Assembly (NCBI RefSeq): GCF_006968745.1
Contig: NZ_CP030118.1
Span: forward strand, 2,554,654 to 2,618,653
Reading direction: 5' to 3'
Length of the DNA stretch: 64,000 nt
Source of the DNA: Brasilonema sennae CENA114
GTDB lineage: Bacteria > Cyanobacteriota > Cyanobacteriia > Cyanobacteriales > Nostocaceae
Positions 29,869 through 39,770 of the stretch are shown in pieces (position 1 is the stretch's first letter; every line of letters starts with the position of its first letter). A program made the position numbers and the translations under genes. Under the pieces are notes generated by a model, which saw only the letters and a program-made list of their open reading frames with translations, did no database searches and was not told where the DNA came from.

Positions 29869-30345
29869 TTAAATTCTACCTACTTCCGGGAAACGCTGAG
29901 CCAAACTGACGCCAGTTTGTACGAACTTTTCTCCCTCTTCTGCTAATTTTTCCAACGAGTCAAAGCCAAAGCGATGTGCATCCCTTAAAGTCTTTGCAGC
30001 TAACAAAAGACGACCAGAAAAGACCAGTGCCCAGCCAAATCCTTCATGATTCAAATCAACCACAACTTGAGATAAAAGACCTGTTTCCTTTTCAATGCAG
30101 GCAGCGACAGCACGATAAAATGCCATAATTCTTGCCTGAGTCATCAGATCAATTTCACCTTCAACGGAAATTTCTCGTTTCTTTTGTTTGCTGACAATAA
30201 ATGGTTTGAGCAGCAAATCATCCGACCAACTACGATAAGTTCCGTAAGTATCTTGACCCCGGAACTGTTGGACAATCGCCTTGAGAAAAGGCGAGTCTAA
30301 GGTTTCGGTTGGGCGTGTTCCATTTACATTATTAGTGAAACTCAT
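29869..30345 (-). CDS. NifX-associated nitrogen fixation protein (DUF269)
   Basis: The 158-residue protein has family features: SPFLKAIVQQFRGQDTYGTYRSWSDDLLLKPFIV, then ARIMAFYRAVAACIEKETGL and GWALVFSGRLLLAAKTLRDAHRFGF. DUF269 proteins always accompany nifX. They are presumed to assist FeMo-cofactor assembly or storage, but the mechanism is unknown. The ATGA overlap with nifX shows coupled translation. Confidence 0.92.
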   Translation of the reverse strand: MSFTNNVNGTRPTETLDSPFLKAIVQQFRGQDTYGTYRSWSDDLLLKPFIVSKQKKREISVEGEIDLMTQARIMAFYRAVAACIEKETGLLSQVVVDLNHEGFGWALVFSGRLLLAAKTLRDAHRFGFDSLEKLAEEGEKFVQTGVSLAQRFPEVGRI

Positions 30346-30755
30346 ACTGTTGCTTCCTCTTCCAATTCATCTTCAAAACTTTTGGGTTTTGCCTGTAATG
30401 CTTTACGCAGCCAAGGCGGAGGATTACTCTTAAGAGTTTGCACTAATTTGTTAAGAATCTCAGCAATCTCTTCTTCTTCAGAACGCGCCTTAACTGGAGT
30501 CACACCCTTCTTAATTAACCGAGCTGCCGCACTACCTCCAATTGCTGCAACATAAACAATCTTGCAATCATATAGTGCATCAAGTTTTGGTGTTACCTTA
30601 TCCTCATTACCATCTTGTTTGAGGTCACCATCAAATGTCAGAGTTTCTAAAAACTCGTAACCTTTGTCAGAAATTTCATACACATCAATTTCTTTAGCCG
30701 ACCCAAAATGAGCATTGATATGAACTTTATCACTTGTTGTAAAGGCAATCTTCAT
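30342..30755 (-). CDS. nifX: FeMo-cofactor precursor-binding protein NifX
   Basis: NifX binds the NifB cofactor product and passes it to NifEN. The start was taken at ATG 30755 (MKIAFTTSDKVHINAHFG), the normal NifX beginning, rather than the upstream in-frame one at 30776. The single dinitrogenase-iron-molybdenum-cofactor domain (about residues 1-110) has HFGSAKEIDVYEI and GGSAAARLIKKGVTPVK. An acidic tail ends the 137-residue protein. It lies 98 bp after nifN. Confidence 0.94.
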   Translation of the reverse strand: MKIAFTTSDKVHINAHFGSAKEIDVYEISDKGYEFLETLTFDGDLKQDGNEDKVTPKLDALYDCKIVYVAAIGGSAAARLIKKGVTPVKARSEEEEIAEILNKLVQTLKSNPPPWLRKALQAKPKSFEDELEEEATV

Positions 30756-30853
30756 ACTTAATTCTCCTCTCCTCAAGTTATGAGTGATGATTTATGAGTA
30801 GTAAAAAGCATTTACGACAACTCATAATTCATAACTCATAATTTATTTACAAG

Positions 30854-32200
30854 TTAAATTTCTGAACTCAAAATATTGAAACTTCCAGAGTGCTGAATCC
30901 TAGCTTCCTCAGCCTGCAAGAAAATGTTTCCAATATCAAACAAAACCTGCATTGTACCTCGGTAGCCAACTTTAGTAAATAGACCATTACCCACGCGGTC
31001 AAAAATAGGAAATCCTTGACGATAAAGGGGAATTCCTAAGCGATTTGCGACAGCAACTGTGTGGGAGTTACCAATGAGCAGATCAGACGTTGGTGCGAGT
31101 TGCTCAAAGTCTTCCAAATCACCGATGGTGACACTATTAATAGGAAGTTTTTCTAGCAAGGGGGAGCGAGTCGTCGTTACCGCTGCATGAATTTCAGCAC
31201 CCATTGATCTGAGAAAATGAACTGTTGACCAGAGTAAATCTGGTTCTAGTGCTAAGGATACTCGTTTGCACCCAAAATAAAAGTGAGTGTCGAGCATGGC
31301 ATCTTGCAACTGACGGCGCTGGCGGCGGTATTTTTCTGGTACACTGGTACCACTTAAATCTGCCAATGCTTGCAAGAAATTATCCACTGGTTCTAATCCA
31401 GTCAGTTCACCAAACACCTCATAGGGAATGCCAAAACGCTCATGCAAAATTTGCGCGGCACTCCGCATACTCTCACCAAAAGCTAAGGTGAATACAGAAT
31501 TACCAATCTCGCGCAGTTCTGTTATGCTTGTCCCACAAGCTGTGATAGCACTGTAAGAATCTTCTAAATGACCATCTAGTGAAGCAGAAAGATCAGGAAC
31601 AACAATCGGCTTCAATCCAAAAGCGGTGATAATCTCTTTTATCTCCTCCACATCTCCAGGCGTGAAAGCTGAACTTGGCAAAATCGCGACTTGTGTGGGA
31701 GAAGGGTTTGGGTTGTCACTTTTTTGGGCAAGTTCCTTAACGATGCTCTCAACAGCAGCAGCATACCCATCCTGCAATGTGCCCTTAAAATCAGGAGACG
31801 AGACTAATACAATCGGTAGATGATTGAGTTCTGGATGGCGATCGCGGACTTGCTTAAGAAATCGCGGCATATCATCGCCTCTGGTTTCTGTCAGTGCAGT
31901 CGTACACAAACCAATGATTTCTGGCTTTGACTTCTCGGCTAACGTAACAATAGCCTGTTCTACATTCTCCTCCCCACCCAAGATGGTGCTAACTTCCATC
32001 ATTGCTGTGGTAGAAAGGGGAATCGACTCACAAAAATGCTTCACCAACATGGATTTGGCAAAAGCAGTACAGCCTTGGGAACCGTGGAATACAGGTATCA
32101 TTCCCTTTAAGCCTAACAACGCTAAAGCAGCACCCAAAGGTTGACTCAGCTTGAAAGAATTAACAGCAACTGATGAGTTTGTCACAGTCACAATCGCCAT
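30854..32200 (-). CDS. nifN: FeMo-cofactor assembly scaffold subunit NifN
   Basis: NifN is a NifK homologue that, with NifE, forms the scaffold on which the FeMo cofactor is completed. From ATG 32200 (MAIVTV) the protein has 448 residues. A TTG one codon upstream is possible. FHGSQGCTAFAKSMLVKHF and LCTTALTETRGDD correspond to the cluster-binding regions, and GELTGLEPVDNFLQAL is typical. Its ATG shares one base with the nifE stop (TGATG), so the two are translated together. Confidence 0.95.
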   Translation of the reverse strand: MAIVTVTNSSVAVNSFKLSQPLGAALALLGLKGMIPVFHGSQGCTAFAKSMLVKHFCESIPLSTTAMMEVSTILGGEENVEQAIVTLAEKSKPEIIGLCTTALTETRGDDMPRFLKQVRDRHPELNHLPIVLVSSPDFKGTLQDGYAAAVESIVKELAQKSDNPNPSPTQVAILPSSAFTPGDVEEIKEIITAFGLKPIVVPDLSASLDGHLEDSYSAITACGTSITELREIGNSVFTLAFGESMRSAAQILHERFGIPYEVFGELTGLEPVDNFLQALADLSGTSVPEKYRRQRRQLQDAMLDTHFYFGCKRVSLALEPDLLWSTVHFLRSMGAEIHAAVTTTRSPLLEKLPINSVTIGDLEDFEQLAPTSDLLIGNSHTVAVANRLGIPLYRQGFPIFDRVGNGLFTKVGYRGTMQVLFDIGNIFLQAEEARIQHSGSFNILSSEI

Positions 32201-33624
32201 CAATGCACCTCCTGTAGAACAGAAGAGGAAGAAACTGGTTGCTCAACAGATTCAGCAACTTCCCACGGTGCGGGTTTGCGTACTTGCTGCCAAACAGGGC
32301 TATAAACAGCTTCGTACAGTTCTCGTGCCATTTCCACCATTCCTTCATAGCCTGCATACGGATGATGGCGTTCTTGGTTGATGTGTAGAAAAGGAATCCG
32401 AGCTTTCAAAGCGGTGTATTGATTGCGACCTCCAGCAATCAACATATCAGCGTTCTTTTCCTTGATGATCCGTAGCAGCTCCTTAGGACTTTCTTGTTCT
32501 AGCATGATGCCATCCTGACCGAGCAACTTCTTGATTCGGGCTTTGTCTTCCTCAGTACTCTTTCTTGTACTTGTAGCAACAACTTCCATCCCCAAGTCCT
32601 TAGCTGCCGAGATAATCGACCAACTCTTGACACCACCAGTATAAAGAACAACTCTTTTGCCTTTGAGTTTCTCGCGATAGGGAGCCAAAGCGACATCCAA
32701 AGCAGCAGTTTCTTCAGCAATGAGCTTTTCTGTACGCTCTTGTAAATCGGGATCACCTAACTTTGCAGCAACATTCCGCAGACAACGGTTCATGTCTTCT
32801 ACACCGTAGAAAGACTCTTCAATGTAGGGGATGCCATAGCGCTCTTCCATTTTTGTCGCCATATTCAGCAGCGCTTTTGAGCAAATCATCACGTTGAGCT
32901 TGGCACGGTGAGCGTAACAGATTTCGTTGTAACGCCCATCACCTGTCATTTTCGCCAAAACTCGAATACCTAATTTCTCAAACAGTCGCACGACATTCCA
33001 CATTTCCCCCGCAACATTGTACTCACCGATGAGGTTGATGTCTAATGGTGTAGTGAATTCAGGTTCCGCTGTACCCACAACGTAATCCAGCAAAGCTTCA
33101 CCAGCAAGGCGGTTACCAAAATTCTTACTACCGATGAATCCTGGTGCATTGACAGGAATAACAGGAGTTCCTGTTTTGTTGGCAGCAGCTTTACAAACAG
33201 CATCTATATCATCACCAATTAAGGCAGTGACACAGGTGGAGTAGACAAAAACTGCAGTTGGTTTGTAGCGATTTTGTACTTCCAGAATCGCTTTGTACAG
33301 CTTTTTCTCGCCACCGAAGATCACATCGGTTTCATCCAAATCAGTGGTAAAACCTGTTTTGTACAGCACAGGACCAGAGGAAAGACTACCACGACTTCCC
33401 CAAGAGTTACCAGAGCAGGCGATCGGTCCGTGAACCAAATGAGCAGCATCCGTAATGGGTACTAAAGCAATCATTGCACCATCAAAGGCACAACCCCCTT
33501 GAGCAGCTCCCGGCTTGGGTTGTTGCGCGCAGGATTTGTTTTTCTTGTCTCCATGCTTGCTTTGATTGTGTTCGCACCCAGGTTGAGTGAGCAACTCGTT
33601 AATTTTACTTTGGGTGATTTTCAT
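32200..33624 (-). CDS. nifE: FeMo-cofactor assembly scaffold subunit NifE
   Basis: NifE is the NifD-like half of the NifEN scaffold. The 474-residue protein has a Cys/His-rich N-terminus ([16 protein letters not shown]), [47 protein letters not shown] and the C-terminal [14 protein letters not shown]. Length and motifs are normal. It is separated from nifK by the Mo-nitrogenase C-terminal-family gene and a spacer, giving the usual heterocystous order nifK, (small gene), nifE, nifN, nifX. Confidence 0.95.
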   Translation of the reverse strand: MKITQSKINELLTQPGCEHNQSKHGDKKNKSCAQQPKPGAAQGGCAFDGAMIALVPITDAAHLVHGPIACSGNSWGSRGSLSSGPVLYKTGFTTDLDETDVIFGGEKKLYKAILEVQNRYKPTAVFVYSTCVTALIGDDIDAVCKAAANKTGTPVIPVNAPGFIGSKNFGNRLAGEALLDYVVGTAEPEFTTPLDINLIGEYNVAGEMWNVVRLFEKLGIRVLAKMTGDGRYNEICYAHRAKLNVMICSKALLNMATKMEERYGIPYIEESFYGVEDMNRCLRNVAAKLGDPDLQERTEKLIAEETAALDVALAPYREKLKGKRVVLYTGGVKSWSIISAAKDLGMEVVATSTRKSTEEDKARIKKLLGQDGIMLEQESPKELLRIIKEKNADMLIAGGRNQYTALKARIPFLHINQERHHPYAGYEGMVEMARELYEAVYSPVWQQVRKPAPWEVAESVEQPVSSSSVLQEVH

Positions 33625-33721
33625 TTTTCTCTTTTATTGGGATCAAAAATGGGTAATACTTTGTTAATAGTTAATACTCAATTCATTGAGTATTAACTAG
33701 AAAATATAGATTTTGAACTCA

Positions 33722-34048
33722 TTAGCAAATGTATTTTCTTACATCTTCTCCACACTCATCAGATAAGTAAGATAATGCTCGAAAACGCAATCCGACAAAA
33801 TTGTCATACAAAGGATTGAGTTTACACAGTGGCGGAATATGAAAAGTACGTCCAAATAATCTCAGATTTCGCTCAAAGGGGCAACAGCAAGGAATTATTT
33901 GGCAACAAAGATGAGCAAGCCGAGCATTTTTTACTTGAAACCCATCCACCAGACGACGCAAAGGATATAAAATATCAAATGAGCCTGGTTTTCTAGAAGT
34001 AGGTGAATGGTGTTCCTGGTGATTATGAGTGTGAGTTATAGTTTTCAT
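33722..34048 (-). CDS. Mo-dependent nitrogenase C-terminal-domain family protein
   Basis: The 108-residue protein has a His-rich N-terminus (THTHNHQEHH) and the domain DILYPLRRLVDGFQVKNARLAHLCCQIIPCCCPFERNLRLFG, with a cluster of five Cys, followed by HIPPLCKLNPLYDNFVGLRFRALSYLSDECGEDV. This small family occurs in cyanobacterial nif clusters between nifK and nifE. Its function is not known. The Cys/His-rich composition suggests metal or cluster binding, which is inference. Confidence 0.85.
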   Translation of the reverse strand: MKTITHTHNHQEHHSPTSRKPGSFDILYPLRRLVDGFQVKNARLAHLCCQIIPCCCPFERNLRLFGRTFHIPPLCKLNPLYDNFVGLRFRALSYLSDECGEDVRKYIC

Positions 34049-34261
34049 ATTACATTACTCCATAACTCAAGAAAAAGGTAAAAGGAATTGGTAAGAGAGA
34101 TTAGGAATTGAGCGTGGGATTATTTTAGTTTTTAGTTGTTAATTGTTAGTTCTTTTGAGCAAAAATAACCGCTAACTACTAACTCCTAACCACTAACCAA
34201 TACCTTAATCCTTCTGCCTTTTCCTTTTCCTTTGTTAGCACGTCGCAGGTGAATACAATTC

Positions 34262-35797
34262 CTAACGAATCAAGTCGTAGGAAATATCTGTCTTAGAAGG
34301 AATGTTTGTGTTGCGGTCAATTTCCTCGAAGATTGTATTCACAATCCAGTTGAGCAAGTTGATTATCCCTTGATAGCCGATGGTAGAGTAGCGGTGCAGG
34401 TGGTGGCGGTCCATGATGGGGTAGCCAATTCTCACGAGGGGAATCTTGGTGTCGCGCCACAGGTACTTACCGTAGGTGTTACCGATGAGCAAGTCTACAG
34501 GTTCGGTGAACAGCAAAGAACGCATGTGCCACAGGTCTTTACCAGGCCAAACAGTAGCACTCTTACCATTAGGGCTAGAATCCAGCAACTCTTTGATTTC
34601 TTTCTCAAAGTTTTCATTGCTGTTGTGAACAAGGATATGCACGGGTTCAGCACCCATTTCCAGCATGAAGCCTACCATAGAGTACACGAGATCAGGCTCA
34701 CCGTAGATAGCGAAGCGCTTGCCGTGAACCCATGCATGGGAGTCAGTCATCGCATCGACTGCCCGACCGCGTTCAATTTCCAGTTCTTCGGGAATGGGTT
34801 TACCAGTCAGTTCACTGAGTTTCATCAACAACTCATCAGTACCCTTAATACCCCAAGGACGAGAAACGACAACTTCTTGCTTCCATTCTTTTTGAATGTA
34901 TTCGCGGGTCTTGGCAGTAGAGTGTGCTTGTAAAGCAACAGTTGCTTTCGCATTAATTGAATCTGCAGCTTCTTCCAAGGGAGTACCGCCTGGGTACATA
35001 TCAAACTCACCTGTGTTGGGTGAATCCAGATAGTCGCTGTTATCTGCCAGTATCGTGTAATCGATACCCATCAGATTACACATCCGCTTGATTTCCCGGT
35101 TGTTACCAACATAGGTGTCAAAACCAGGGATGAAGTTGATTTTGCCATTGCTGGTTTCTTTCTTCTTACCTGCAGTCAGGTTAGAAAGAATACCCTTCAT
35201 CATGTTGTCGTAGCCTGTGATGTGGGAACCAACAAAGCTAGGAGTGTGAGCAAAGGGCACTGGGAAATCTTGAGGAACTGCACCAGCTTTTTTGGCGTTG
35301 TTGATGAAAGCCTGTAAGTCATCACCGATAACTTCTGCCATACAGGTGGTGCAGACAGCGATCATCTTCGGCTTGTACAGTTGGTAGGAGTTTGTCAAGC
35401 CGTCAATCATGTTTTGCAGTCCACCAAATACCGCTGCGTCTTCTGTCATGGAAGAAGATACGCCAGAAAACGGTTCTTTGTAGTGACGAGTTAAGTGGGT
35501 GCGGAAGTAAGCAACGCAACCTTGGGAACCTTGGACAAAAGGTAGAGTACCTTCAAAACCAACAGCAGCGAAGATTGCGCCCAATGGTTGGCAACCTTTA
35601 GCAGGGTTAACGGTCAATGCTTCACGAGCGAAGTTCTTTTCACGATACTCCCAACTCTTGGTCCATTCTGCAACCCTTTTTACTTCTTCAGGGTCGTGTC
35701 CGTTTTCAAACTCTTTCTTGTTTTGAAATAGCTGTTGGTACTCTGGCTGGTGGAATAGCTCCACGTGGTCTTGAATTTTCTCCGGATTCTGAGGCAT
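34262..35797 (-). CDS. nifK: Nitrogenase MoFe protein beta subunit NifK
   Basis: NifK contributes half of each P-cluster. The 511-residue protein has the ligand regions [35 protein letters not shown] and [12 protein letters not shown], and the C-terminal [25 protein letters not shown]. After excision of the nifD element it would lie about 170 bp downstream of nifD in a nifHDK operon. In the unrearranged chromosome it is separated from the nifH promoter by the 6.8-kb element. Confidence 0.97.
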   Translation of the reverse strand: MPQNPEKIQDHVELFHQPEYQQLFQNKKEFENGHDPEEVKRVAEWTKSWEYREKNFAREALTVNPAKGCQPLGAIFAAVGFEGTLPFVQGSQGCVAYFRTHLTRHYKEPFSGVSSSMTEDAAVFGGLQNMIDGLTNSYQLYKPKMIAVCTTCMAEVIGDDLQAFINNAKKAGAVPQDFPVPFAHTPSFVGSHITGYDNMMKGILSNLTAGKKKETSNGKINFIPGFDTYVGNNREIKRMCNLMGIDYTILADNSDYLDSPNTGEFDMYPGGTPLEEAADSINAKATVALQAHSTAKTREYIQKEWKQEVVVSRPWGIKGTDELLMKLSELTGKPIPEELEIERGRAVDAMTDSHAWVHGKRFAIYGEPDLVYSMVGFMLEMGAEPVHILVHNSNENFEKEIKELLDSSPNGKSATVWPGKDLWHMRSLLFTEPVDLLIGNTYGKYLWRDTKIPLVRIGYPIMDRHHLHRYSTIGYQGIINLLNWIVNTIFEEIDRNTNIPSKTDISYDLIR

Positions 35798-35842
35798 TTC
35801 TCTATCTCCAAGCGAGCTAGTGGGTTGGTTAATTGTGGTTTA

Positions 35843-35960
35843 GTTCCCAGGCTGAGCCTGGGAATGCCTAGGCTGAGGCATAGCCTCACGAATCTTGTTT
35901 GCTACGGAGGAGGTACAGCCTCCCCGAATGCGTCACCAGGCTTAGCCTGGTAACGAGGTA
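35843..35960. repeat. Repeat-derived nifD-nifK spacer
   Basis: The spacer between the nifD stop and nifK contains CCCAGGCTGAGCCTGGG (35848-35864, palindromic) and a partial reprise CCAGGCTTAGCCTGG near 35936. The same GGGAATGCCTAGG module occurs at 59.4 kb. These could form hairpins in the nifHDK mRNA; an effect on relative nifD/nifK expression is unproven. Confidence 0.55.
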
Positions 35961-35964
35961 TTCC

Positions 35965-36121
35965 TTAGGCGACAGCCTTAGCTTCAGCCTTAGCCTCAGC
36001 TTTAGCTTTCTTGCTCCAAGGAGCGCCGATTAATCCCCAGGTGGGGCTGTTGAGTGCTAGATCCATGTCGCGAGCAAAGATAGCGAAGCCATCATAACCG
36101 TGATAAGGACCGGAGTAATCC
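35965..36121 (-). CDS. nifD: NifD C-terminal segment (3' part of the interrupted gene)
   Basis: On the minus strand from the repeat core, this segment encodes [35 protein letters not shown], then an Ala/Lys/Glu-rich tail and TAA at 35965-35967. It has no start codon and only makes sense as the end of nifD. Joined at the 12-bp repeat to the upstream part (42915-44302) the frame is exact (1387 + 146 bases), giving a 510-residue NifD. The repetitive [11 protein letters not shown] tail is a small local peculiarity. Confidence 0.93.
36110..36121. repeat. nifD-element recombination site, nifK-proximal copy
   Basis: CCGGAGTAATCC is identical to the copy at 42915-42926. It contains the 11-bp core CGGAGTAATCC (reverse complement GGATTACTCCG), the known XisA recombination core of Anabaena. 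The two copies are direct repeats, so recombination excises the DNA between them as a circle. Confidence 0.93.
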
Positions 36122-36239
36122 TTTTGGTGGTTCAAGAGCTTGAAATAGCCTAATGTTTATAACAAGCAATGTAATAATTAGACATTGTTCGTTGATAACA
36201 CATTTATTTTTAGGCTAATTTTAGGCTAAAAAGACTGCA

Positions 36240-37658
36240 ATGGAAAAACAGAGTAAAGACAAGTATCAGCAAGCCTTTGAAGATTTGGAGCCAGTTTCAT
36301 CTACAGATGGAAGTTTCCTTGGCTCCAGTCAGCAAGCCCAGCAGCAAAGAGAGCATATGAGAACAAAAGTACTACAAGAATTAGAGAAAGTTAATCAACG
36401 TTTGAAGTCTGCAAAGACAAAAGTGACAATTAGGGAATCAAATGGGAGTTTGCAGTTACGTGCTACATTACCACTTAAACCGGGAGACAAAGACACAAAT
36501 GGAACTGGGAGAAAGCAATACAATATCAGTTTGAATATTCCCGCTAACTTGGATGGACTCAAGACGGCTGAGGAGGAATCCTACGAATTAGGAAAGTTAA
36601 TTGCTCGAAAAACCTTTGAATGGAATGAGAAATATTTGGGAAATGAGGCAAATCCAAAAGAATTAAAAACAATAGGAGAATTACTCAAAAACTTTGAAGA
36701 AGAATATTTTAAAAATCATAAACGAACAACAAAAAGTGAACATACTTTTTTTTATTATTATTCCCGAACAAAGCGATTTACTAATTCTCAAGATTTAGCA
36801 AATTCTGAAAATTTGATAAATTCTATTCAGAAAATCGATAAAGAATGGGCTAGATATAACGCGACAAGAGCTATATCTGCATTTTGCATAACATTCAAAA
36901 TTGAAATTGATTTATCTAAATATTCCAAAATGCCGGAGAATAATTCCCGGAAGATACCAACCGATGTGGAAATCTCCGCAGGAATTATCAAGTTTGCAGA
37001 TTACCTGAATAACAGAGGTAATCAAGTTAATCCAGATGTGAAAGATAGTTGGCAACTTTGGCGCTGGACTTATGGAATGTTAGCAGTTTTTGGTTTACGC
37101 CCACGGGAGCTTTTTATCAATCCTGATATCGATTGGTGGTTAAGCGAAGAGAATGCAGATATGACATGGAAAGTCCATAAAGATTGTAAAACTGGAGAAA
37201 GACAAGCATTACCATTACAGAAACAATGGATTGAGGAGTTTGATTTAAAAAATCCTAAATATTTAGAAATGCTGGCAACAGCAATTAGTAAAAAAGACAA
37301 GAATAAACATGCAGAGATAACAGCATTAACCCAACGAGTGAGTTGGTGGTTCCGGAAAATCGGATTGGATTTTAAGCCGTATGATTTACGTCACGCTTGG
37401 GCAATTCGAGCGCATATTCTAGGAATACCAATCAAAGCAGCGGCGGATAATTTGGGACATAGTGTGCAAGTTCATACTCAAACTTATCAGCGTTGGTTCT
37501 CGCTAGATATGCGGAAGTTGGCGATTAATCAGGCTTTGAGTAAGAGGAATGAAATTGAGTTAATTAAGGAGGAGAATGCCAAGCTGAGGATGGAGAATGA
37601 AATGTTGAAGTTGGAGAATGAAATGTTGAAGTTGGAGTTGGTTTATAAGCGGAGTTAA
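36240..37658 (+). CDS. xisA: Site-specific tyrosine recombinase XisA (nifD element excisase)
   Basis: XisA recombines the nifD repeats during heterocyst development. The 472-residue protein has a catalytic domain in its C-terminal half: Arg in FGLRPREL, box II YDLRHAWAIR, LGHSVQVHTQTYQRWF with His and the nucleophile Tyr. As in known XisA/XisC enzymes, the first box-II residue is Tyr where most tyrosine recombinases have His. The C-terminus (about residues 440-470) is a coiled coil with the tandem unit ENEMLKL. It starts 119 bp from the nifK-proximal recombination site. Confidence 0.94.
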   Translation: MEKQSKDKYQQAFEDLEPVSSTDGSFLGSSQQAQQQREHMRTKVLQELEKVNQRLKSAKTKVTIRESNGSLQLRATLPLKPGDKDTNGTGRKQYNISLNIPANLDGLKTAEEESYELGKLIARKTFEWNEKYLGNEANPKELKTIGELLKNFEEEYFKNHKRTTKSEHTFFYYYSRTKRFTNSQDLANSENLINSIQKIDKEWARYNATRAISAFCITFKIEIDLSKYSKMPENNSRKIPTDVEISAGIIKFADYLNNRGNQVNPDVKDSWQLWRWTYGMLAVFGLRPRELFINPDIDWWLSEENADMTWKVHKDCKTGERQALPLQKQWIEEFDLKNPKYLEMLATAISKKDKNKHAEITALTQRVSWWFRKIGLDFKPYDLRHAWAIRAHILGIPIKAAADNLGHSVQVHTQTYQRWFSLDMRKLAINQALSKRNEIELIKEENAKLRMENEMLKLENEMLKLELVYKRS

Positions 37659-37716
37659 ATTCACTCATGAATCAGCTAAAATACATATAGAAGGAAACGC
37701 GATCGCTCGATCATGT

Positions 37717-37746
37717 AAGGTGCCTTGTCGCAACGCGCAACGCACC
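37717..37746. repeat. REP hairpin 1 flanking the RAYT gene
   Basis: The 30-bp unit has outer arms GGTGCCTTG and CAACGCACC around TCGCAACGCGCAA. It is a slightly diverged copy of the hairpin found at 38351 and 39926, and lies just past the stop of the leftward RAYT gene. Confidence 0.75.
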
Positions 37747-37752
37747 ACAATT

Positions 37753-38304
37753 TCAAACATCCCAAATATTTGACGAAAGCTGAGCCTCACCACCGCCACC
37801 CCAATCTAACGGGTAAATTTTCTGTTGGATAAAACGATGAATACTCGAAAAAGCCCATTGTTGCGGTGATTCACAAAAGTTATGCCGGACAGGATTGTAG
37901 TGGATGTAATCGCAATGATTGGCAAAATCAACTTCATCTCGAATCAAATGCTCCCAGAAACGACGTTGCCATAGATTTCCTTCTTTTCGCTTTTCTCGCG
38001 AACGGGAAATACCGACATCAAGTCCTAGCTCATGCCCGTAATATTTAGTTACAAAGCGTTTGATCAAAAGCATTCGTATCGATAGATTGCTATCTCCCGC
38101 AGGCAGAGTCCATAGGCTGTGAAAGTGATCAGGCAGTAGAACAAAGGCATCAATAGAGAAAGGGTAATTCTGTCGGACATGTTGAAGGGCAGCGCGTAAA
38201 GCAGTACGCCCAGCATCAGAGCAAAGCCAGGGTTGTCGTTGGTAGGTAACTTGGGTGATGAAGTAGGTGCCACCAGGAATATTAGATCTGCGGTAGTTCG
38301 GCAT
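37753..38304 (-). CDS. REP-associated tyrosine transposase (RAYT, IS200-like)
   Basis: The 183-residue Y1-transposase-like protein begins MPNYRRSNIPGGTYFITQVTYQR, typical of RAYTs. Metal-binding HUH motif is DHFHSLWTLP, and the nucleophile Tyr is expected in the KRFVTKYYG helix. RNLWQRRFWEHLI-type sequence and NHCDYIHYNPVRHNF complete the family pattern. RAYTs mobilise REP palindromes, and REP-like hairpins lie on both sides (37717 and 38351) in opposite orientation. It is a passenger of the nifD element. Confidence 0.88.
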   Translation of the reverse strand: MPNYRRSNIPGGTYFITQVTYQRQPWLCSDAGRTALRAALQHVRQNYPFSIDAFVLLPDHFHSLWTLPAGDSNLSIRMLLIKRFVTKYYGHELGLDVGISRSREKRKEGNLWQRRFWEHLIRDEVDFANHCDYIHYNPVRHNFCESPQQWAFSSIHRFIQQKIYPLDWGGGGEAQLSSNIWDV

Positions 38305-38350
38305 GGGGGTGAGGGGATGGCATTTTTTTTAGGATGCCCATAATTGATGT

Positions 38351-38379
38351 GGTGCGTTGCGCTTTGCGACAACGCACCC
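38351..38379. repeat. REP hairpin 2 flanking the RAYT gene
   Basis: Arms GGTGCGTTG and CAACGCACC enclose CGCTTTGCGA. Its reverse complement is identical to the hairpin at 39926, so it is inverted with respect to copies 1 and 3. It sits upstream of the RAYT start. Confidence 0.8.
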
Positions 38380-38392
38380 TACTATCTACCCG

Positions 38393-38503
38393 AAATTAAG
38401 TAATTAAATCGAAACTTTTTGTATAATATCTAAATGTGGGTAAAATAAAAAATTGCAAATAACTGTCCAAATCGGGTAATGAAACGGAAATTTTCCGTCT
38501 CAT
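38393..38503. promoter_or_regulatory. Repeat motif cluster upstream of the PIN gene
   Basis: A segment at 38393-38436 (GTAATTAAATCGAAAC then TTTTTGTATAATATC) is about 85-90 percent identical to 41665-41708 upstream of the TIR gene. At 38479-38503 ATGAAACGGAAA is followed by its near inverse TTTCCGTCTCAT, a 25-bp near-palindrome. TATAAT in the first segment resembles a -10 box. These look like operator/promoter sequences shared by the two cargo genes. Confidence 0.55.
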
Positions 38504-38606
38504 AAATAGTTATGCCGCTGGGTGATAGGTAAAAAGGTATCCTAAAATCATCTATTAGTTTTCAATGTTATGCCTCCTTTGAATTGTCTTAACTTAAGTT
38601 ACACAG

Positions 38607-39770
38607 ATGGACTTAAATGAACTGAAAAATCTTGTCCGAACAGGGCAGTTTGGGGCTATTACCTTAGATACATCAATTTTTCATGCTCAAGGTTTGAGGT
38701 TAGAGTCAGGATTGTTTAAGCAATTAGAACAATTTCGAGATAGTTCTACAAGACTGATTCTTTCCGAAGTGGTCAGGGAAGAGACTTTATCACATCTAAT
38801 AGAGAAAACAAGAGACGCCCAAAAGGAAATTGAGAAATCCCTGAAACAAGCCAAGGAATATTGGCAGGTTGAGAATCAGAAGATCGAAGACATAAAAGAA
38901 ATAGTTTTTAGTGGGCGTGAAGCACAGGAAATTGCGTTTGAGCGATTTAATCAGTTTGTAAAGTTTACATCTTTAGAGATAGTTGAGGCTCAAAACTATG
39001 TAATGGTTGGGGAGTTAATACAAAAATACTTTAAAGCCAGACCACCATTCTCAGAGACAGGGAAAAAGAAAAACGAATTTCCTGATGCTATTGCTTTAAT
39101 GTCTTTGGAGACATGGGCTAATGAAAACCAAACAAAAGTTATTGTTGTCACATCTGATAATGATTGGAAAAACTTTTGCAAAAGCTCTGAAAGGCTTATT
39201 GCTATTGATGATTTTGCAGGAGCTTTAGGACTATTTCAACTTCCAAATGCCGACGATATTTGTAGAGATTTGTCGGAAAGATATGAGAAGGGTGAACTAG
39301 AGGATGTAAAAGAAGCCATCTCTAATGCCTTGGAGGATAAAATGGGCGAGCTTGAAATTTATCCAGAGGCAAGTTCTGCTTACATTTATGAACAAGACTC
39401 GACAGAAGTAATCTTTAATGGCTTTGAGTTTAAGTTATTTGAACCTCCCAACCTAATATTTAGACCAGTTAATTTTGATAATGATGGTTTGGTAGTTGAA
39501 GCAAAGCTAGGCGTTGATGTCAATATCGAGTGTAGTTTTTCATTTTCCGTATACGACTCTATAGATAAAGACGATGTTCCAATGGGGAGTGGTAGTGCAA
39601 ATATTCAAACTAATTTAGACGTAGATATCTTAGTTTCATTCATAGGAGATTTGGATAAAATCGGGGCGGAGGTTGAAGTGGATGATGTTGAAATTGAGAT
39701 CACAGCCCCTGATGTCATTGATTTTGGCGAGATTTCGCCAGATTGGATGGACGAGGACTATGATTACTGA
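38607..39770 (+). CDS. PIN-domain (DUF4935-like) protein
   Basis: The 387-residue protein has a PIN nuclease-like N-terminal half: acidic residues in ITLDTSIFHAQG (Asp about 20), LSEVVREE, NEFPDAIALMSL and VVTSDNDWKNF give the usual acidic quartet. A C-terminal region (about 215-387) with beta-rich, very acidic sequence ends DEDYDY and is not recognised. PIN domains cut RNA and occur in toxins and defence proteins. No small antitoxin gene lies directly before it. It shares an upstream motif with the TIR gene, suggesting common control. Confidence 0.75.
   Translation: MDLNELKNLVRTGQFGAITLDTSIFHAQGLRLESGLFKQLEQFRDSSTRLILSEVVREETLSHLIEKTRDAQKEIEKSLKQAKEYWQVENQKIEDIKEIVFSGREAQEIAFERFNQFVKFTSLEIVEAQNYVMVGELIQKYFKARPPFSETGKKKNEFPDAIALMSLETWANENQTKVIVVTSDNDWKNFCKSSERLIAIDDFAGALGLFQLPNADDICRDLSERYEKGELEDVKEAISNALEDKMGELEIYPEASSAYIYEQDSTEVIFNGFEFKLFEPPNLIFRPVNFDNDGLVVEAKLGVDVNIECSFSFSVYDSIDKDDVPMGSGSANIQTNLDVDILVSFIGDLDKIGAEVEVDDVEIEITAPDVIDFGEISPDWMDEDYDY

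Noticed and set aside
34370..34933. 187-residue plus-strand frame inside nifK
   Set aside because: It is antisense to a conserved nitrogenase gene. Its openness reflects nifK codon use.
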